Shown here piece by piece: positions 12,216 through 23,910 of a DNA stretch of 64,000 nt. The stretch covers positions 21,242,092 through 21,306,091 of the forward strand of contig OZ025242.1 of assembly GCA_964019155.1 (NCBI GenBank), in the 5' to 3' direction. This DNA comes from Osedax fenrisi (Eukaryota > Annelida > Polychaeta > Sabellida > Siboglinidae). Both the position numbers and the translations under genes were made by a program. Position 1 is the stretch's first letter; every line of letters starts with the position of its first letter. The notes below the pieces were generated by a model. That model was not told the DNA's origin. It did not search any database and worked only from the letters and a program-made list of their open reading frames with translations.

Positions 12216-12904
12216 TTTATATAAATTAAAATATATTCAATTATTTATAGGCAATATATGTTGTCGAAATATCATAATAACTATATATAACATATGTTAT
12301 TAAAATATTATTAAAAATAAATGTCTCTTAAAATATATAATTATAAAAATAATAAAGTATTGGTAATAAATAAAAAATAAATATACAAATGTTTACTTAA
12401 TTAAATTGATTAATATTATTACTTTTTAATTTATTATCAATTTAAAATTTTGTAAAAAAAAATATTAATTTAAATACAAAAATTTTAATTATTGAAAATG
12501 TAATGTTTTATTTATTTTAATTTCTACTAATATTAAGTAAAATATTTGTGTATACAATATATTCACAGTATTATATATTAGCATTACATTTTTATAATTA
12601 TATATTTTAATTATGTATGTAATGCAAGTAAGTGATTATATATAAATAATTTATAATTGTTGTATTAATTAAATATCATATATATATCTAATACATAGCT
12701 ATATTATTCATTATAATAAATTACAATTCAAACATAATCCGATTATATATTATTCTTTTCTATATTTTATATTCTTTCAAACCTCAGAATTAATTTACAT
12801 ACCAATACATATACTATAAATTCATTATATTGTATATGTATTATTTTGCAAATATACTTTGTTCGCTATAATTATAACTTAATTATATAATTACATTTTT
12901 GTTT
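12216..12904. other. A+T-rich DNA without recognisable genes
   Basis: No gene, RNA or clear element is seen. The stretch is shared in reverse with about 52545-53225. Confidence 0.6.
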
Positions 12905-13118
12905 TGGTGGAGTACTTTCATCCAATACAGGAACTTAGATGAAGGTTTACACTTATTGCCAAATGGCTCTAATATCCCTGCATAGCGGCTCTTATGTTAA
13001 TGCATCGACGGTTTTATCGAGAAGCGATCATTTATCTATACACTATTATATAAATCACTTCTAAATAGTATTTTAAGAACTATTTTATTCGTCCGGATAG
13101 GGATTAAATCCTCATCCT
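12905..13118 (-). mobile_element. tRNA-derived SINE, 5'-truncated (left arm copy)
   Basis: Reads on the minus strand from a B-box-like GGATTTAATCC (near 13108) to the tail phrase TTCCTGTATTGGATGAAAG (near 12930). It matches the fuller copy at 26885-27150 and the inverse copy at 52313-52541. The A box is missing. Confidence 0.65.
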
Positions 13119-13126
13119 AATATACG

Positions 13127-13883
13127 TATATGATGCAATATTCAACGTATCCATAGAAAATATAACTGTGTATACACAAACAGTTAACACTACATAAATG
13201 ACTAAGAGTTATGAATTGCTAGTAACATATATCTCTCTTAGATTTATAAATAAAACGATTGCTGCTTGATTAATGGGGTAATTTAAATATTAAAGGGGTA
13301 ATTATGTTGATGATCAGTATTTCTTCTATAGTTAACACGGAATTGCCTAAATATGATGATGATGATAACAATAATAATAATTATATATTTATACCAGATT
13401 TTGAAAGGTTACATAATTGTGATAATTAAAAGGCATACATTTAATATTTATTGTAATTTCATTATTTTAATTTCACGTATTTCATTTATTTGAATATAAA
13501 ATATAAATGTATTTTTTCAAGATTAACATTATATTATTATAATAATTTATAACATATATTAAATTATATAATTATTTATGCGTATTTAATATATAATATA
13601 AATTAATTACATTTTAGATAATCAATATCAGTATACAATTATGTATTTATAATATAAAATATAATAAATAATATTATATTAATAGTAGGCATCCTTTTCC
13701 TTTTCATTTTCATTCATATTTATCCTGTATTAATTTATTTATTTATTAATATTTTATTGTATATATTATAGATATTTACTATTAGATCGATGTATAATAT
13801 ACCAATGTGTATATTACTAATATAATGAATACATAACATATGGTAATATAAAGTTGGAAATGTATATACATTCATATAAATAA

Positions 13884-13924
<41 letters not shown>

Positions 13925-14071
13925 GTTATGTAAATATATTATTTTGTATATAGTACAAGTATAATACTATTAATAAAATAATATGATTATATTAGTGTAT
14001 TAAATTATTCACGATTTTATTCAAGATTATATTCAAGTATTACTATAATTATTATGGTGTATATTATTATC
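13127..14071. repeat. Repeat X, second copy
   Basis: Direct match to 6136-7078 and inverse match to about 51395-52310. Begins TATGATGCAATATTCAACG and ends GGTGTATATTATTATC. This copy lies in unbroken arm sequence shared with the right arm, so this locus looks ancestral and the 6.1 kb copy derived. It includes a (TA)n array at about 13886-13920. Confidence 0.85.
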
Positions 14072-14760
14072 TTAGTTTAACTAATATAAACAAAATTATA
14101 ATTGTTATACATATGATGTTCATTATTATAGCTTACAATATATTTTATTAGTTCCAAAAAATCCTCCACATATAGTATATGATATTATGTATGTATTATA
14201 TAAAATTCCATATACACACACGCATATATATAATATGTATAAGAGTTATATGATTTATAGATATAGATATACAATTTTATAGATATATGATTTACTCACT
14301 TCTATAGCAGACAATATATTTCCTATATCGAATTATATAGTACTTTAAAACAGATGGCCGGCAACAGTACCGATATACATACTTCCTCCATCTCGTTCTA
14401 TTGGATAACATGATTATATAACAGTTCATTATTATATCGTTTAAAATAATTATTATATAGTATATTACATGTTTTATTGTTATATAATTTTAATAAAATA
14501 GAATTAATATTATGACAATTTTAAAATACAAAATTACCAATTTTATCACAAATTAAAATATTAATTTTTAACTTATAATAATTTGTAAATTAACTAATTT
14601 AATTATTATATAATATTAAATATATGTGATATTATTTATGTATCGTATACATATCAATATGTAGTATAATTACAAGATGTCCTATAGGAATATATATATT
14701 CTAAAGAGAAACGTGTATAACTATTTAGAGGTTTAGACAACAAGTAAACATATCTAACAC
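14072..14760. other. A+T-rich 3' flank of the peptide gene
   Basis: No additional gene is seen. Shared in reverse with about 50692-51394. I see no canonical AATAAA close to the peptide gene stop codon on the minus strand, so the 3' end of its transcript is unplaced. Confidence 0.5.
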
Positions 14761-14931
14761 CTAAACAATGCTAACTAGGTCACATACTGACCTATAACAC
14801 CAACGTCTTCTCCTCCAAAATCCGCATCGCACCTTAACCGTATACTTCACATATCTATATCTATAACATGGACGTTGTATCCTGGAAGAAGTTCTATATC
14901 TGCAGTGTCCACAATACCTACCTGTTAAATT

Positions 14932-14969
<38 letters not shown>

Positions 14970-15340
14970 GTATATTTATAAATAACTCTTTGAAAGTATA
15001 CTGTTTTCAACATCTTTAACTTCAGTTATATTTCCTCCTGCCTTTATAATATCATCTTCATATTTCTCTGGTGCTTCAGTGTATACTATTAGTGATAGTA
15101 TTATAGTGTTTTTTATATTTAATTTAATTATAATATTATATTGTGAGTTCATTTATTAATTTTTGAAATAAAATTACATTATATAACTGAAATATGTAAT
15201 TATAAATAATATATTATTTATTATATAATAACTAATGAACACTAACCTGCTGTTACAGCCTGCTTGTCCTCCTCTTGTGAACTCGCATACACACAACAAT
15301 AAGCTATCGTCAACAATAGCACTACGGGTAATAACCTCAT
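14761..15340 (-). CDS. Secreted cysteine/arginine-rich peptide precursor, three predicted exons (left, open copy)
   Basis: Exon 1 is 15340-15247: its ATG opens a hydrophobic leader (MRLLPVVLLLTIAYCC), a strong signal peptide, followed by acidic QEEDK; donor CAG|GTTAGT. Exon 2 is 15085-15002 (84 nt, phase 1-1): acidic TEAPEKYEDDIIK and GNITEVKD; acceptor CACTAATAG, weak donor ACA|GTATAC. Exon 3 is 14921-14761: acceptor TTTAACAG, 52 residues with six Cys spaced C-x2-C-x11-C-x13-C-x8-C-x4-C, 13 Arg, 2 Lys, 1 Asp and 7 Tyr, ending in TAG. Joining exon 1 directly to exon 3 also keeps the frame, so exon 2 could be optional. Signal, acidic spacer and basic Cys-rich end match the known layout of host-defence peptide precursors; that role is inference, and a venom-like or structural secreted peptide is also possible. 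I do not recognise the family. TTGAACAG just before the ATG may mark a 5' UTR intron. Confidence 0.68.
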
Positions 15341-15977
15341 CCTGTTCAATATCATCGGTAGTATATAATATATTTAACGTTGAAGTATTCATATAATATA
15401 ATAATAATCAGATTGGTTCATCGATAGGAATAAATAAACATAGTTATTAATAGTAGGCCTACAAATAGGAAAGGTATATATATAATAAGGTATGTTATTA
15501 TATCATAATTAATATTAATATGATTTTCTATATAAAATACAATAAATGTATCTATGAATAATATACTAATATAACAGTGTACCTTAATCAGTGAGTTATT
15601 GACGTGTAATATTCGTAATGCAGGTAACATACAGACTATGTTATATATAGTAATGAAAATATCACGTGGTTTAATAATATCATATGGTTAAATAATATTA
15701 CGTGCACATATTTATATGTAAATTCCTTATAAGGTTGATAGTAAATCTTAATACAATACAGTGAAAAAGTTAAATTATTATAAACGATATGGGTGTGGCT
15801 AATATATTTGTGAAGGATGATTGATTATTTATATTGTTTTTATATATTAGTGTAATAATATAGATTATGTTATTGATAATATATTATATTTATTGTATAA
15901 TATGTATTCAACATGTAGATGTGTTTAATGTGTATATATCATAAAGATAGTATTGATTTTTAAATTATTTACATTTT

Positions 15978-16019
<42 letters not shown>

Positions 16020-16312
16020 TAATAATGAATAATTAACATTATAATAAACATAAGAATTTTAAAATTAAATATATTTCTAAATAATAACCTATAATTACTT
16101 TAATATTATTGATTATATTATCGTTATTAGATAAATTTAGAATTTTAATAATTTGTATTAAATAAATCTATATTTAATATTTAAAATTACATAAAATAAA
16201 GTTTATTCAAAGTATCAATTTTATTTCAGATAAATATCAAATATTTCTTGATAATTATTTATTTATATAAATAATATATATCGTTTATACTAATTTATAT
16301 ATTTTTATTATT
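15341..16312. other. 5' flank of the peptide gene, A+T-rich
   Basis: No gene is seen. It is shared in reverse with about 48660-50096, except that the right copy has about 100 extra bases near 49940-50030. A (TA)n array lies at about 15985-16015. I cannot pick out a promoter among the many TATA-like strings. Confidence 0.55.
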
Positions 16313-16315
16313 TAA

Positions 16316-17227
16316 ATTTGGAGTTCAAACTAAAGGTCCCAATCTACATGGAGGAGAAATTGGACAATCTCTACCGAAAGCTGAAACCCTAAATATTAAT
16401 CCAGACTTTCCTTTAATAAGGATTGATGATGGATTTGCAGCTTATCTTGTTGCCGAAACCGATCTGACCTCAGATCAGAAATACCTGCATGACATTTTAC
16501 TCGTAATTTCTACAGGAGATATTCCAGATAACTTTTCAAAGAAGTCACCCGGTAAGATTGGGTATGCTAGATGGCTGACGACAGCAAACCGTATTCTAAG
16601 GGTATATATATCTAATAGAAATCCGGCTGACAATTAATTTCAATCACTAAATATATTGTCCATGTTTATGCATGCATGTGGTTTGATGTTAAAAGAACCC
16701 CTTTGTTAATTTATGGTGTTATGCATGTCTATAACATGATAAAAAATACTCGTAAACTTAATAATAGTATCATTACTGATGTGTTAGGGGATCTTTGGCT
16801 AGAAACGGCTACTTCCTTCACTCTGAAAATATATTAGTATGTATGATAAGTGATAATGATCAGAGTATAAGGACGTTAGCCGTTGAGCGGGTTATAAGTG
16901 CAAGAGCAAGGAGTGAAACATGTGTTAGAACTTTTTAAATTCCAGTGATAAATTTCTCGGCCGAAAACTATTATAATCTTATAGAATATGATGACAATTG
17001 GCTAGAGCCTAGATTAACCATGTATATTAATGATGCAAATTAGATTGTATTGAATTTCAAAAATATCCATGCCATAACCAAGCAGTGGAGCGTATTATAT
17101 GTATCGTTTCTGAAACATCAACTATGCTTGTTTGTCGAAAAAAGAGAGATACGCGCATAGTAACTACTATTGCCCACCATGCATTGATTCCTTCTTTCAA
17201 TAGTAAGAAATACTTCCGTTTATAATT
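16316..17227 (+). pseudogene. C-terminal half of an uncharacterised invertebrate gene family, broken (copy 1)
   Basis: The first ~320 bp are open: TKGPNLHGGEIGQSL, LTSDQKYLHDILLVIST, KSPGKIGYARWLTTANRILR and VYISNRNPADN. Farther on the match jumps frames: DNDQSIRTLAVERVISARAR (about 16855-16912), PVINFSAENYYNLIEYDD (about 16940-16996), and finally YPCHNQAVERIICIVSETS (about 17069-17125) with a closing IPSFNSKKYF. I recognise this order (PGK.s.sRWLTTANRILR..., CHTQAVER) from large uncharacterised proteins found repeatedly in insects, cnidarians and other invertebrates; many copies per genome suggest a transposon origin, but I do not know the catalysis. Multiple stops show it is dead. The minus-strand relative at 26277-24262 carries the N-terminal and central parts. 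Confidence 0.72.
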
Positions 17228-17640
17228 GTAATATGTTATATGTTTTTATTTTATATGTATCATTATTTTATTTATCATATTATATTATTTTATTTATAGT
17301 TATTGTTATTGTCATTCTTGTTATATACACTGTAATTTGTACATTTATCATTATTTTATATCATTATTAGTTAAATATTTATAAAAAATGTAGATAACTA
17401 CATAATACACTGTTATTTGTACATTTATCATTATTTTATATACTATTTGCATTCAGTTTTTATAATACAATTTAGATAGTTATCTGTTATTGTCATTCTT
17501 GTTATATACACTGTTATTTGTATATTTATCATTATTTTATATCATACTTAGTTAAATATTTATAATAAAATTTAGTTAACTACATAATAAATTACTATAA
17601 TAAAAATTGTTGTAAAAAACTTAAAACTGAATTGTCCAGA
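17228..17640. repeat. Imperfect tandem repeat of a TGTCATTCTTGTTATATACAC unit
   Basis: Three partial units carry CACTGTTATTTGTACATTTATC and ATTATTTTATATCAT followed by TTAGTTAAATATTTATAA (near 17311, 17405 and 17491). The last part is also in the right arm of the inner inverted repeat (near 21770-21880). Confidence 0.7.
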
Positions 17641-18267
17641 CTTCCTAGAAATATTGATTTTTAAAATGATTTGTAATGATGTAAAATTACTTTTTATAGA
17701 GTATACTTATTTATTTATATTAAATAAGATTACAATATAGTTATTAGATAAGCTTAGAATATTAAAATATATAAATGTTTTAAATAATTTTATTATTTAC
17801 CTGGAAAATGAAATTTTGATATTTTATTGACATTTTTTTTTGGGATTTCTAGGAAAAATCAAAAAACAAATATTTTTTAATTTTTTAATTAATTAATATT
17901 ATCCAATATGTATATATTTGTTATATACAAAATATCAGTGATTTTCGTAAAATATAATTATTATAAATAAACGATTTAAAATTGTCCCTATGTTCTCTAT
18001 GTAAAATGGCTTATCTACTACATGTTAAACTTCTAGGTGATTTCGCCTGGGTTTCTACTTTTCAGAATTAAAAAAATGTCAGATTCTGTTTCATATAACC
18101 ATTATATTATTAGCCGAAACTACCCCTTATCACATTTATAATTCAACAATTTTCCAAACCACTTTAATGTACGTGTCTTTTTCTTTAGTGTATTAATTAA
18201 TTCAAGTCCGATAATAATTCTATAAAATTGAATATCATTATATATATATATACATATACACACATAT

Positions 18268-18353
<86 letters not shown>

Positions 18354-18733
18354 CATTTAATACATATATATGTATAATCATTAATACTAGTTATCGATAT
18401 AATAGTGCGTAGTTATGATTAATGTTTTGGGTTTTTCTAATACAATAATAAATAAAGCACATATAACGTAATATATATATATATGACAAATGATTAATTC
18501 CGTATGACAGTGCAATTATTGAATCCTTTAAATTACAAAAATCACTACTATGCTCTATTTATGAATATAAGGAAATAAAGAAGTATAAAGCAATTATATA
18601 TAATTATAGTTTTTTATATACTCTCACAGTGTGCGTCGCACACTCGTGCAAGATTTAAGAGTAAGATTTGACATATTTATAAATTAATGCACGTAGACGA
18701 CATCATAACAGTATTGATAATATTAATTGTATA

Positions 18734-18779
<46 letters not shown>

Positions 18780-18800
18780 TTAATATATATATATATATAA
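17448..18800. repeat. Left arm of the inner inverted repeat
   Basis: Pairs with about 20255-21897 in reverse. Matching landmarks include ACTGAATTGTCCAGACTTCC (17627 / 21698), the TTCTTTAGTGTATTAATTAA region (18180 / 21170) and the near-palindrome GTGTGCGTCGCACAC (18631 / 20410). A long (TA)n array sits at about 18270-18350. Open frames here are TA-array artefacts. Confidence 0.9.
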
Positions 18801-19632
18801 GGTTCTGTTTTAGGATCAATTTTATTTATTTTATATATTAATGATTTGCCAAATATATCGAAATTATTTAAACCAGTACTTTATGCCGATGATACGAATA
18901 TAATTTTTTCAAGTGATACTATATCTGATCTAAGTGATTTAATGTATAGTGAATTGATAAAGTTATCATCTTGGTAGGCGATAAACAAGCTGACACTGAA
19001 TATTGATAAATATATTTATATACTTTTTAATGTACGGAATATTCATTCAAGTAATACATTACCAATTTTTAGGAGTTTATATTGATGAAAAACTTGACTA
19101 GAAACAGCAATACGGATATGTTACTTCGAAGCTATGTAGAGTTATTGGTATAATAAAAAAATTGAATATTAACCTCAATTTAAATACTAAAAATTTAATT
19201 TTTAAATCATTATTCATGTCTCATTTAAATTATTGTTCACATATATGGGGTAATACTTTTAAAACTAATAAAACATATATTGCAATTTTACAGGAAAGAG
19301 CATTACAATGCATAATATTAAATACAAATATTAATTTTCATGATTTCATGCAGAGCAATTTTATTTTTAAGTTTGATGATATTGTTAAATTTAATTCTAT
19401 ACAATTTATACATAGAGGCTTCTATAATACATTACCGATTAATTTGCAAATCAGACTTATTAAAAATAAAAATTATTGTAATAAATTTATTAGAAAGGCA
19501 TCTAGAACTTCTAGAAACTTATTTCGTTTAATAAATATTGGCGTAAAGTACTGGAATAATCTTCCAAGTTCATTAATTAACATTTATAATTTAAAATTAT
19601 TTTCGAAACATTTCAAAAAAATATACATTTAA
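18797..19632 (+). pseudogene. LINE reverse transcriptase C-terminal part between the inner inverted arms
   Basis: Starts abruptly in the RT at GSVLGSILFILYINDLP, then LYADDTNIIFSS (catalytic YADD), a TAG stop after LIKLSSW, a shifted stretch, and a clean 156-residue frame (19162-19632) with LFMSHLNYCSHIWGN and VKYWNNLPSSLI, typical of the C-terminal region of CR1/Jockey-like LINEs. 5'-truncated exactly at the (TA)n boundary of the left arm. Not functional. Confidence 0.82.
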
Positions 19633-20251
19633 TTTTAATTTTATATTTATTTTATATTTTATTTTAATATTTTAATGTTTTATATTATGTCCATATATAT
19701 ATATATTGTTTGTGTCAATTTATGTGTTTATACCTATATATTTTTGTATCTTTTACATGACTAATGATAAATAACTAATGATATTAATTTTTAAATATAA
19801 TCTTAAATGTATAAAACTTTGACTACCTTAATGTAGTAATTACTATATTACTTGTATATATATTTATATCTATTTTATTTTTTATTTATTTTTATGGTTA
19901 TCTTTTATGTACATTTTATTAAATGATGATTTAGATTTTGAGGAGTTTTTTATATTATTTTTGTAGTTCTTTAATTGCCAATATATACAAAATATAAATT
20001 TTATTGTTAAACTTGTTTATTTAGAATTTTTAACCGACATTTTTTAAAAATATATTTAAAAAATTTTTATTTTTTTATTTTGATTCAATTATATATAATA
20101 TATTACACTCGTTTATTGCTTTTATTTATTTAAATTTTTCTCCTCATTATCTTAATGGGTGAAAGACTTGACAAGCCATGCTTTTTCATTCACCCAGGCT
20201 TTATGCCAATTCTGATGTTATTATTATTATTATGTAATCACAGATTATGTA

Positions 20252-20254
<3 letters not shown>
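19633..20254. other. LINE 3' flank, A+T-rich
   Basis: Untranslated tail of the LINE fragment. CACTCGTTTATTGC and GGTGAAAGACTTGACAAGCC are less A+T-rich than their surroundings and may be a conserved LINE 3' UTR. The stretch ends in (ATT)n and AGATTATGTAAGAG before the right arm. Confidence 0.45.
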
Positions 20255-20303
<49 letters not shown>

Positions 20304-21044
20304 CTATATATATATAAATATATACAATTAATGTTATCAATACTGTTATGATGTTGTCTACGTGCATTAATTTATAAATATGTCAAATCTTACTCTTAAA
20401 TCTTGCACGAGTGTGCGACGCACACTGTGCGTGTATATAAAAAACTATAATTATATATAATTGCTTTATACTTCCTTATTTCCTTATATTCATAAATAGA
20501 CCATAGTAGTATTTTTATAATTTAATGGATTCAATAATTTCACAGTCATACGGAATTAATCATTTGTCATATATATATATATATATATATATATATCGTC
20601 TGGGGTCGATGGCTCAGTCTGGGGTCGATGGCTCAGTGGGACAACCAAAAGCTAGTAAGCCAGAGGTCCCGGGTTCGACTCCAGGCAGTTCTTGATTTTC
20701 TCTTGTGTTTATAAAGAACTTAATAAACGATAAATCAAAACACAAGAAAAAAAATGTTACTATTTGTATTGTATTGTCCGGGGCCTCTCACAGTTATTTA
20801 TAACATGTACAAGTCTATGACTTCTTGAGGGGTCCATTTGTATCCGCTATTTGTATTGTATTCAATATATATAAGAGATTTCAATAAATAAATATTATTA
20901 TATATATATATACATATATATATTACGTTATATATATATACGTTTTTTATTATTCTATTGGAAAAACCCAATACATTAATCATAACAACACACTATTATA
21001 TCGATAACTAGTATTAATGATTATACATATACATGTATTAAATG

Positions 21045-21091
<47 letters not shown>

Positions 21092-21897
21092 TGTATATGT
21101 GTGTATATGTATATATATATATAATGATATTCAATTTTATAGAATTATTATCGGACTTGAATTAATTAATACACTAAAGAAAAAGACACGTACATTAAAG
21201 TGGTTTGGAAAATTGTTGAATTATAAATGTGATAAGGGGTAGTTTCGGCTAATAATATAATGGTTATATGAAACAGAATCTGAAATTTTTTTAATTCTGA
21301 ATAGTAGAAACCCAGGTGAAATCACCTAGAAGTTTAACATGTAGTAGATAAGCCATTTTACATAGGGACAATTTAAAATCGTTTATTTATCATACTTATA
21401 TTTTAGGAAAATCACTGATATTTTGTATATAACAAATATATACATATTGGATAATATTAATTAATTAAAAAATTAAAAAATATTTGTTTTTTAATTTTTC
21501 CTAGAAATCCCAAAAAAAAATTCAAATTTCATTTTCCAGGCAAATAATAAAATTATTTAAAACATTTATATATTTTAATATTTTAAGCTTATCTAATAAC
21601 TATATTGTAATCTTATTTAATATAAATAAATAAGTATACTCTATAAAAAGTAATTTTACATCATTACAAATTACTTTAAAAATCAATATTTCTAGGAAGT
21701 CTGGACAATTCAGTTTTAAGTTTTTTACAACAATTTTTATTATAGTAATTTATTATGTAGTTAACTAAATTTTATTATAAATATTTAACTAATTATGATA
21801 TAAAATAATGATAAATATACAAATAACAGTGTATATAACAAGAATGACAATAACAGATAACTATCTAAATTGTATTATAAAAACTGAATGCAAATAT
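20255..21897. repeat. Right arm of the inner inverted repeat
   Basis: Reverse counterpart of 17448-18800, longer because a SINE and some A+T DNA (about 20598-20930) are inserted here and absent from the left arm. Confidence 0.9.
20598..20867 (+). mobile_element. tRNA-derived SINE with duplicated head
   Basis: A-box-like TGGCTCAGTGG and a perfect B-box GGTTCGACTCC (20672-20682) lie at RNA polymerase III spacing. The acceptor and T stems do not pair fully, so it is tRNA-derived and not a tRNA gene. The first 19 bases (GTCTGGGGTCGATGGCTCA) occur twice in tandem. The body ends in TTGTATCCGCTATTTGTATT and GTATTCAATA; this tail recurs at 63898-63930. Confidence 0.75.
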
Positions 21898-22525
21898 CAT
21901 TTTATAATATCATTTTATAAATAAATTTTAATATATATATTTTTTAATAAAATATCTCTTGTTAATATTGAAATTAATTCATTGTTAACAATTATGATAT
22001 ATCAATTATAGTGATTTATTCTCAAAATCCATTATATACATTTATTGAAAACAAAGACATTATTTTGATAATATATTTTATATAATAATTGATTTATAAT
22101 TCAAAATTATATATTATATAGAAATATAAAATCATTTTAATAAATATGATAATTCTAAATAATAATAATTAATAATATATTAATAATTTATTTTTTGTAT
22201 ATTTGATAATTTACTATATTCATGTTTAACATTCGAAAGTAAAGGTCGCTGATTATTTTTAGTTGAAAAATAGTATATTGTAATAATGTATATTTCTCTA
22301 TAGTATGTAATGGCTCATAGTATAATTTCAGATGAAATGCTGGTATACCAGCATGTGTACAACCAATGTATACACTAAAAGATTCATCGTTGGTATCATT
22401 AAATAATATTAAATGTTAACAAATTTATTCTATATCATTTATTGAAGAACACGTTATAAGGTAACACGTTGTAAGTATTTAATATGTCCTTTTAAAAGGG
22501 GTAGGTATATCTATCCGACAACCAG
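21898..22525. other. A+T-rich spacer, no gene seen
   Basis: No open frame is convincing. CTGGTATACCAGCATGTGTAC near 22340 contains a 12 bp palindrome. ACACGTTATAAGGTAACACG near 22450 shows a short direct repeat. Confidence 0.4.
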
Positions 22526-22529
22526 TTTT

Positions 22530-23910
22530 TCCGGAAATAATGTCCGGAATTGTTTGCTAGAAAGTAATTTTCTAGCAAGTTAACTATAATATTAGTTACT
22601 TGTTACCAGTTACCTAATTCATTTAAGCACTTCCATCAACTACTTTATGGAAGTTTTCGGACGTGCTTTTTAATGTATTTATTGAGAAAACGGTATGTTT
22701 TGAGATTTAAATTGAGTATTACAGTTGAGTCAATTGACCGAATATGGTGAAGTAGATCATTCCAGATTTTTGGAGCATGGACGGAGAAAGATTTATGTTG
22801 GGCAGATGTTAAATATTATAGAACTGGAGTTTTTAATTTTAATTTGTTTTTTTTTTGTTGTACATAGTTATGTTGGGAAGTTAGTAAGTTGGCGAGATAG
22901 TCTGGTGTGTTATAGTGAGTAGATAAATGTATGATGAGTGAAATGTTATAAATTATACTGGATTTTATTGGCAGCCAATGTAAGTTGGTTCTTAGAGGAG
23001 ATATATGTTTTCTGGAATGTTTAGCTATGTTGAAAAATATATAAATCTGATAGCTGTGTTTTGAAGGCGTTTATTTATTAGATTGTGAGGAGGCATATAT
23101 GTCCCTATAGGGATAGGAATTATAGTATTCAATGTGGGGTAGAATGAGTGATGTAGCGAGAAGATTGCAGTATTAAAATTAATGAAGGGTATTATTGTTC
23201 GTAAGTTTTGTAGTATGTAGTTAATTGACTGTGATAGTGATTTAGTCGGAATATGAAATTTTAGTGTTGGGTCGATTAATATACCAAGAGTTTTTACTTT
23301 ATTAGCATAATAAATACTCAAATTGTTAATGGTAATTTGTGATGGAAGGAATATAGTAGTTGATGTTTTAATATGCAATGATTCAGTTTTAAGACAGTTT
23401 AGTGATAAGGATTTGTTGGTGAGCCTGTTATGTATATCAGTAATACAGTTGTTAAGTAAATGTATTGCATTGTTAGGGTCTATCAATCTACAGTGTAATA
23501 TGTCATCTGTATACGAGTGATAGTCGACTATGGATCTATAGTGGGGGTATTTGTCAATAATTTTAAGGGAAGTAGATTGATATTGAATAGGAGTGGACCA
23601 AGAACAGACTCTTGAGGTACTCCATGAGTAACTTTACGAGGTGTAGAAATTAGTGAATTTATGCTAATTTGGTAAACAAATGACCAGTTAGGTATGAGAT
23701 GAACCAATCGAGTGAAGTACCACATATTCCGATAGAGGATAGTCCATTTATAAGGATATTATGGTCAAGGGTATAGAAGGAAGCTGATAAATTAAATGAG
23801 TTATCCCATTACTTTCCATCAATTTTCGGGAAATATAGTAACTTAAAAGGGGTCCCACTACAAATTCCTAGAAAATCACTTTCTAGAAAACATTTCGGGA
23901 TATTATTCCG
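22530..23910. repeat. Imperfect inverted repeat bracketing the L2-like LINE
   Basis: The left end (22530-22583) has CCGGAAATAATGTCCGGA and GCTAGAAAGTAATTTTCTAG. The right end (23863-23910), in reverse, has CGGAATAATATCCCGAAA and TCTAGAAAGTGATTTTCTAG. About 45 bp match imperfectly. It may mark the ends of an older element that received the LINE. Confidence 0.45.
22640..23815 (-). pseudogene. L2-clade LINE reverse transcriptase relic
   Basis: Minus-strand RT: YTLDHNILINGLSSIGICG and LDWFISYLTGH (about 23780-23685), THGVPQESVLGPLLFNI (about 23630-23580), catalytic block altered to YTDDI (near 23510, normally YADD), then 153 open residues (23486-23025) with SLNCLKTESLHI and VKTLGILIDPTLKF, and a C-terminal HKSFSVHAPKIWNDL (about 22800-22755). 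Motif style (FNI..LPL, KTESL, FSVHAPKIWN) is that of L2/CR1 LINEs. Frame breaks and altered key residues make it inactive. Codons here use more G and C than the flanks. Confidence 0.82.

Larger units (their letters stand above)
8545..16312. repeat. Left arm of the large inverted repeat
   Basis: Matches about 48660-56662 in reverse orientation across LINE-B, the L2-like fragment, the SINE, repeat X and the peptide gene. The outer edge is near TATTTTATCAGACTACGTG (8550); the inner edge is where the sequence enters the gene relic at 16316. Arms differ by substitutions and small indels, so they are not freshly duplicated. Confidence 0.9.

Noticed and set aside
15174..15392. Alternative minus-strand 72-residue frame through exon 1 of the peptide gene
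   Set aside because: It reads exon 1 in another frame, contains no signal peptide and runs into the intron; the ATG at 15340 gives the leader conserved in both copies.
18120..18356. Frames rich in Tyr-Ile repeats (also at 21042-21242, 28673-28876, 30619-30867, 32243-32434, 35052-35264)
   Set aside because: Produced by (TA)n arrays. The two at 18.1 and 21.0 kb share a real-looking end only because they lie in the inner inverted repeat.
20617..20690. Functional tRNA gene
   Set aside because: Good A and B boxes, but acceptor and T-stem pairing fail and a SINE body follows.
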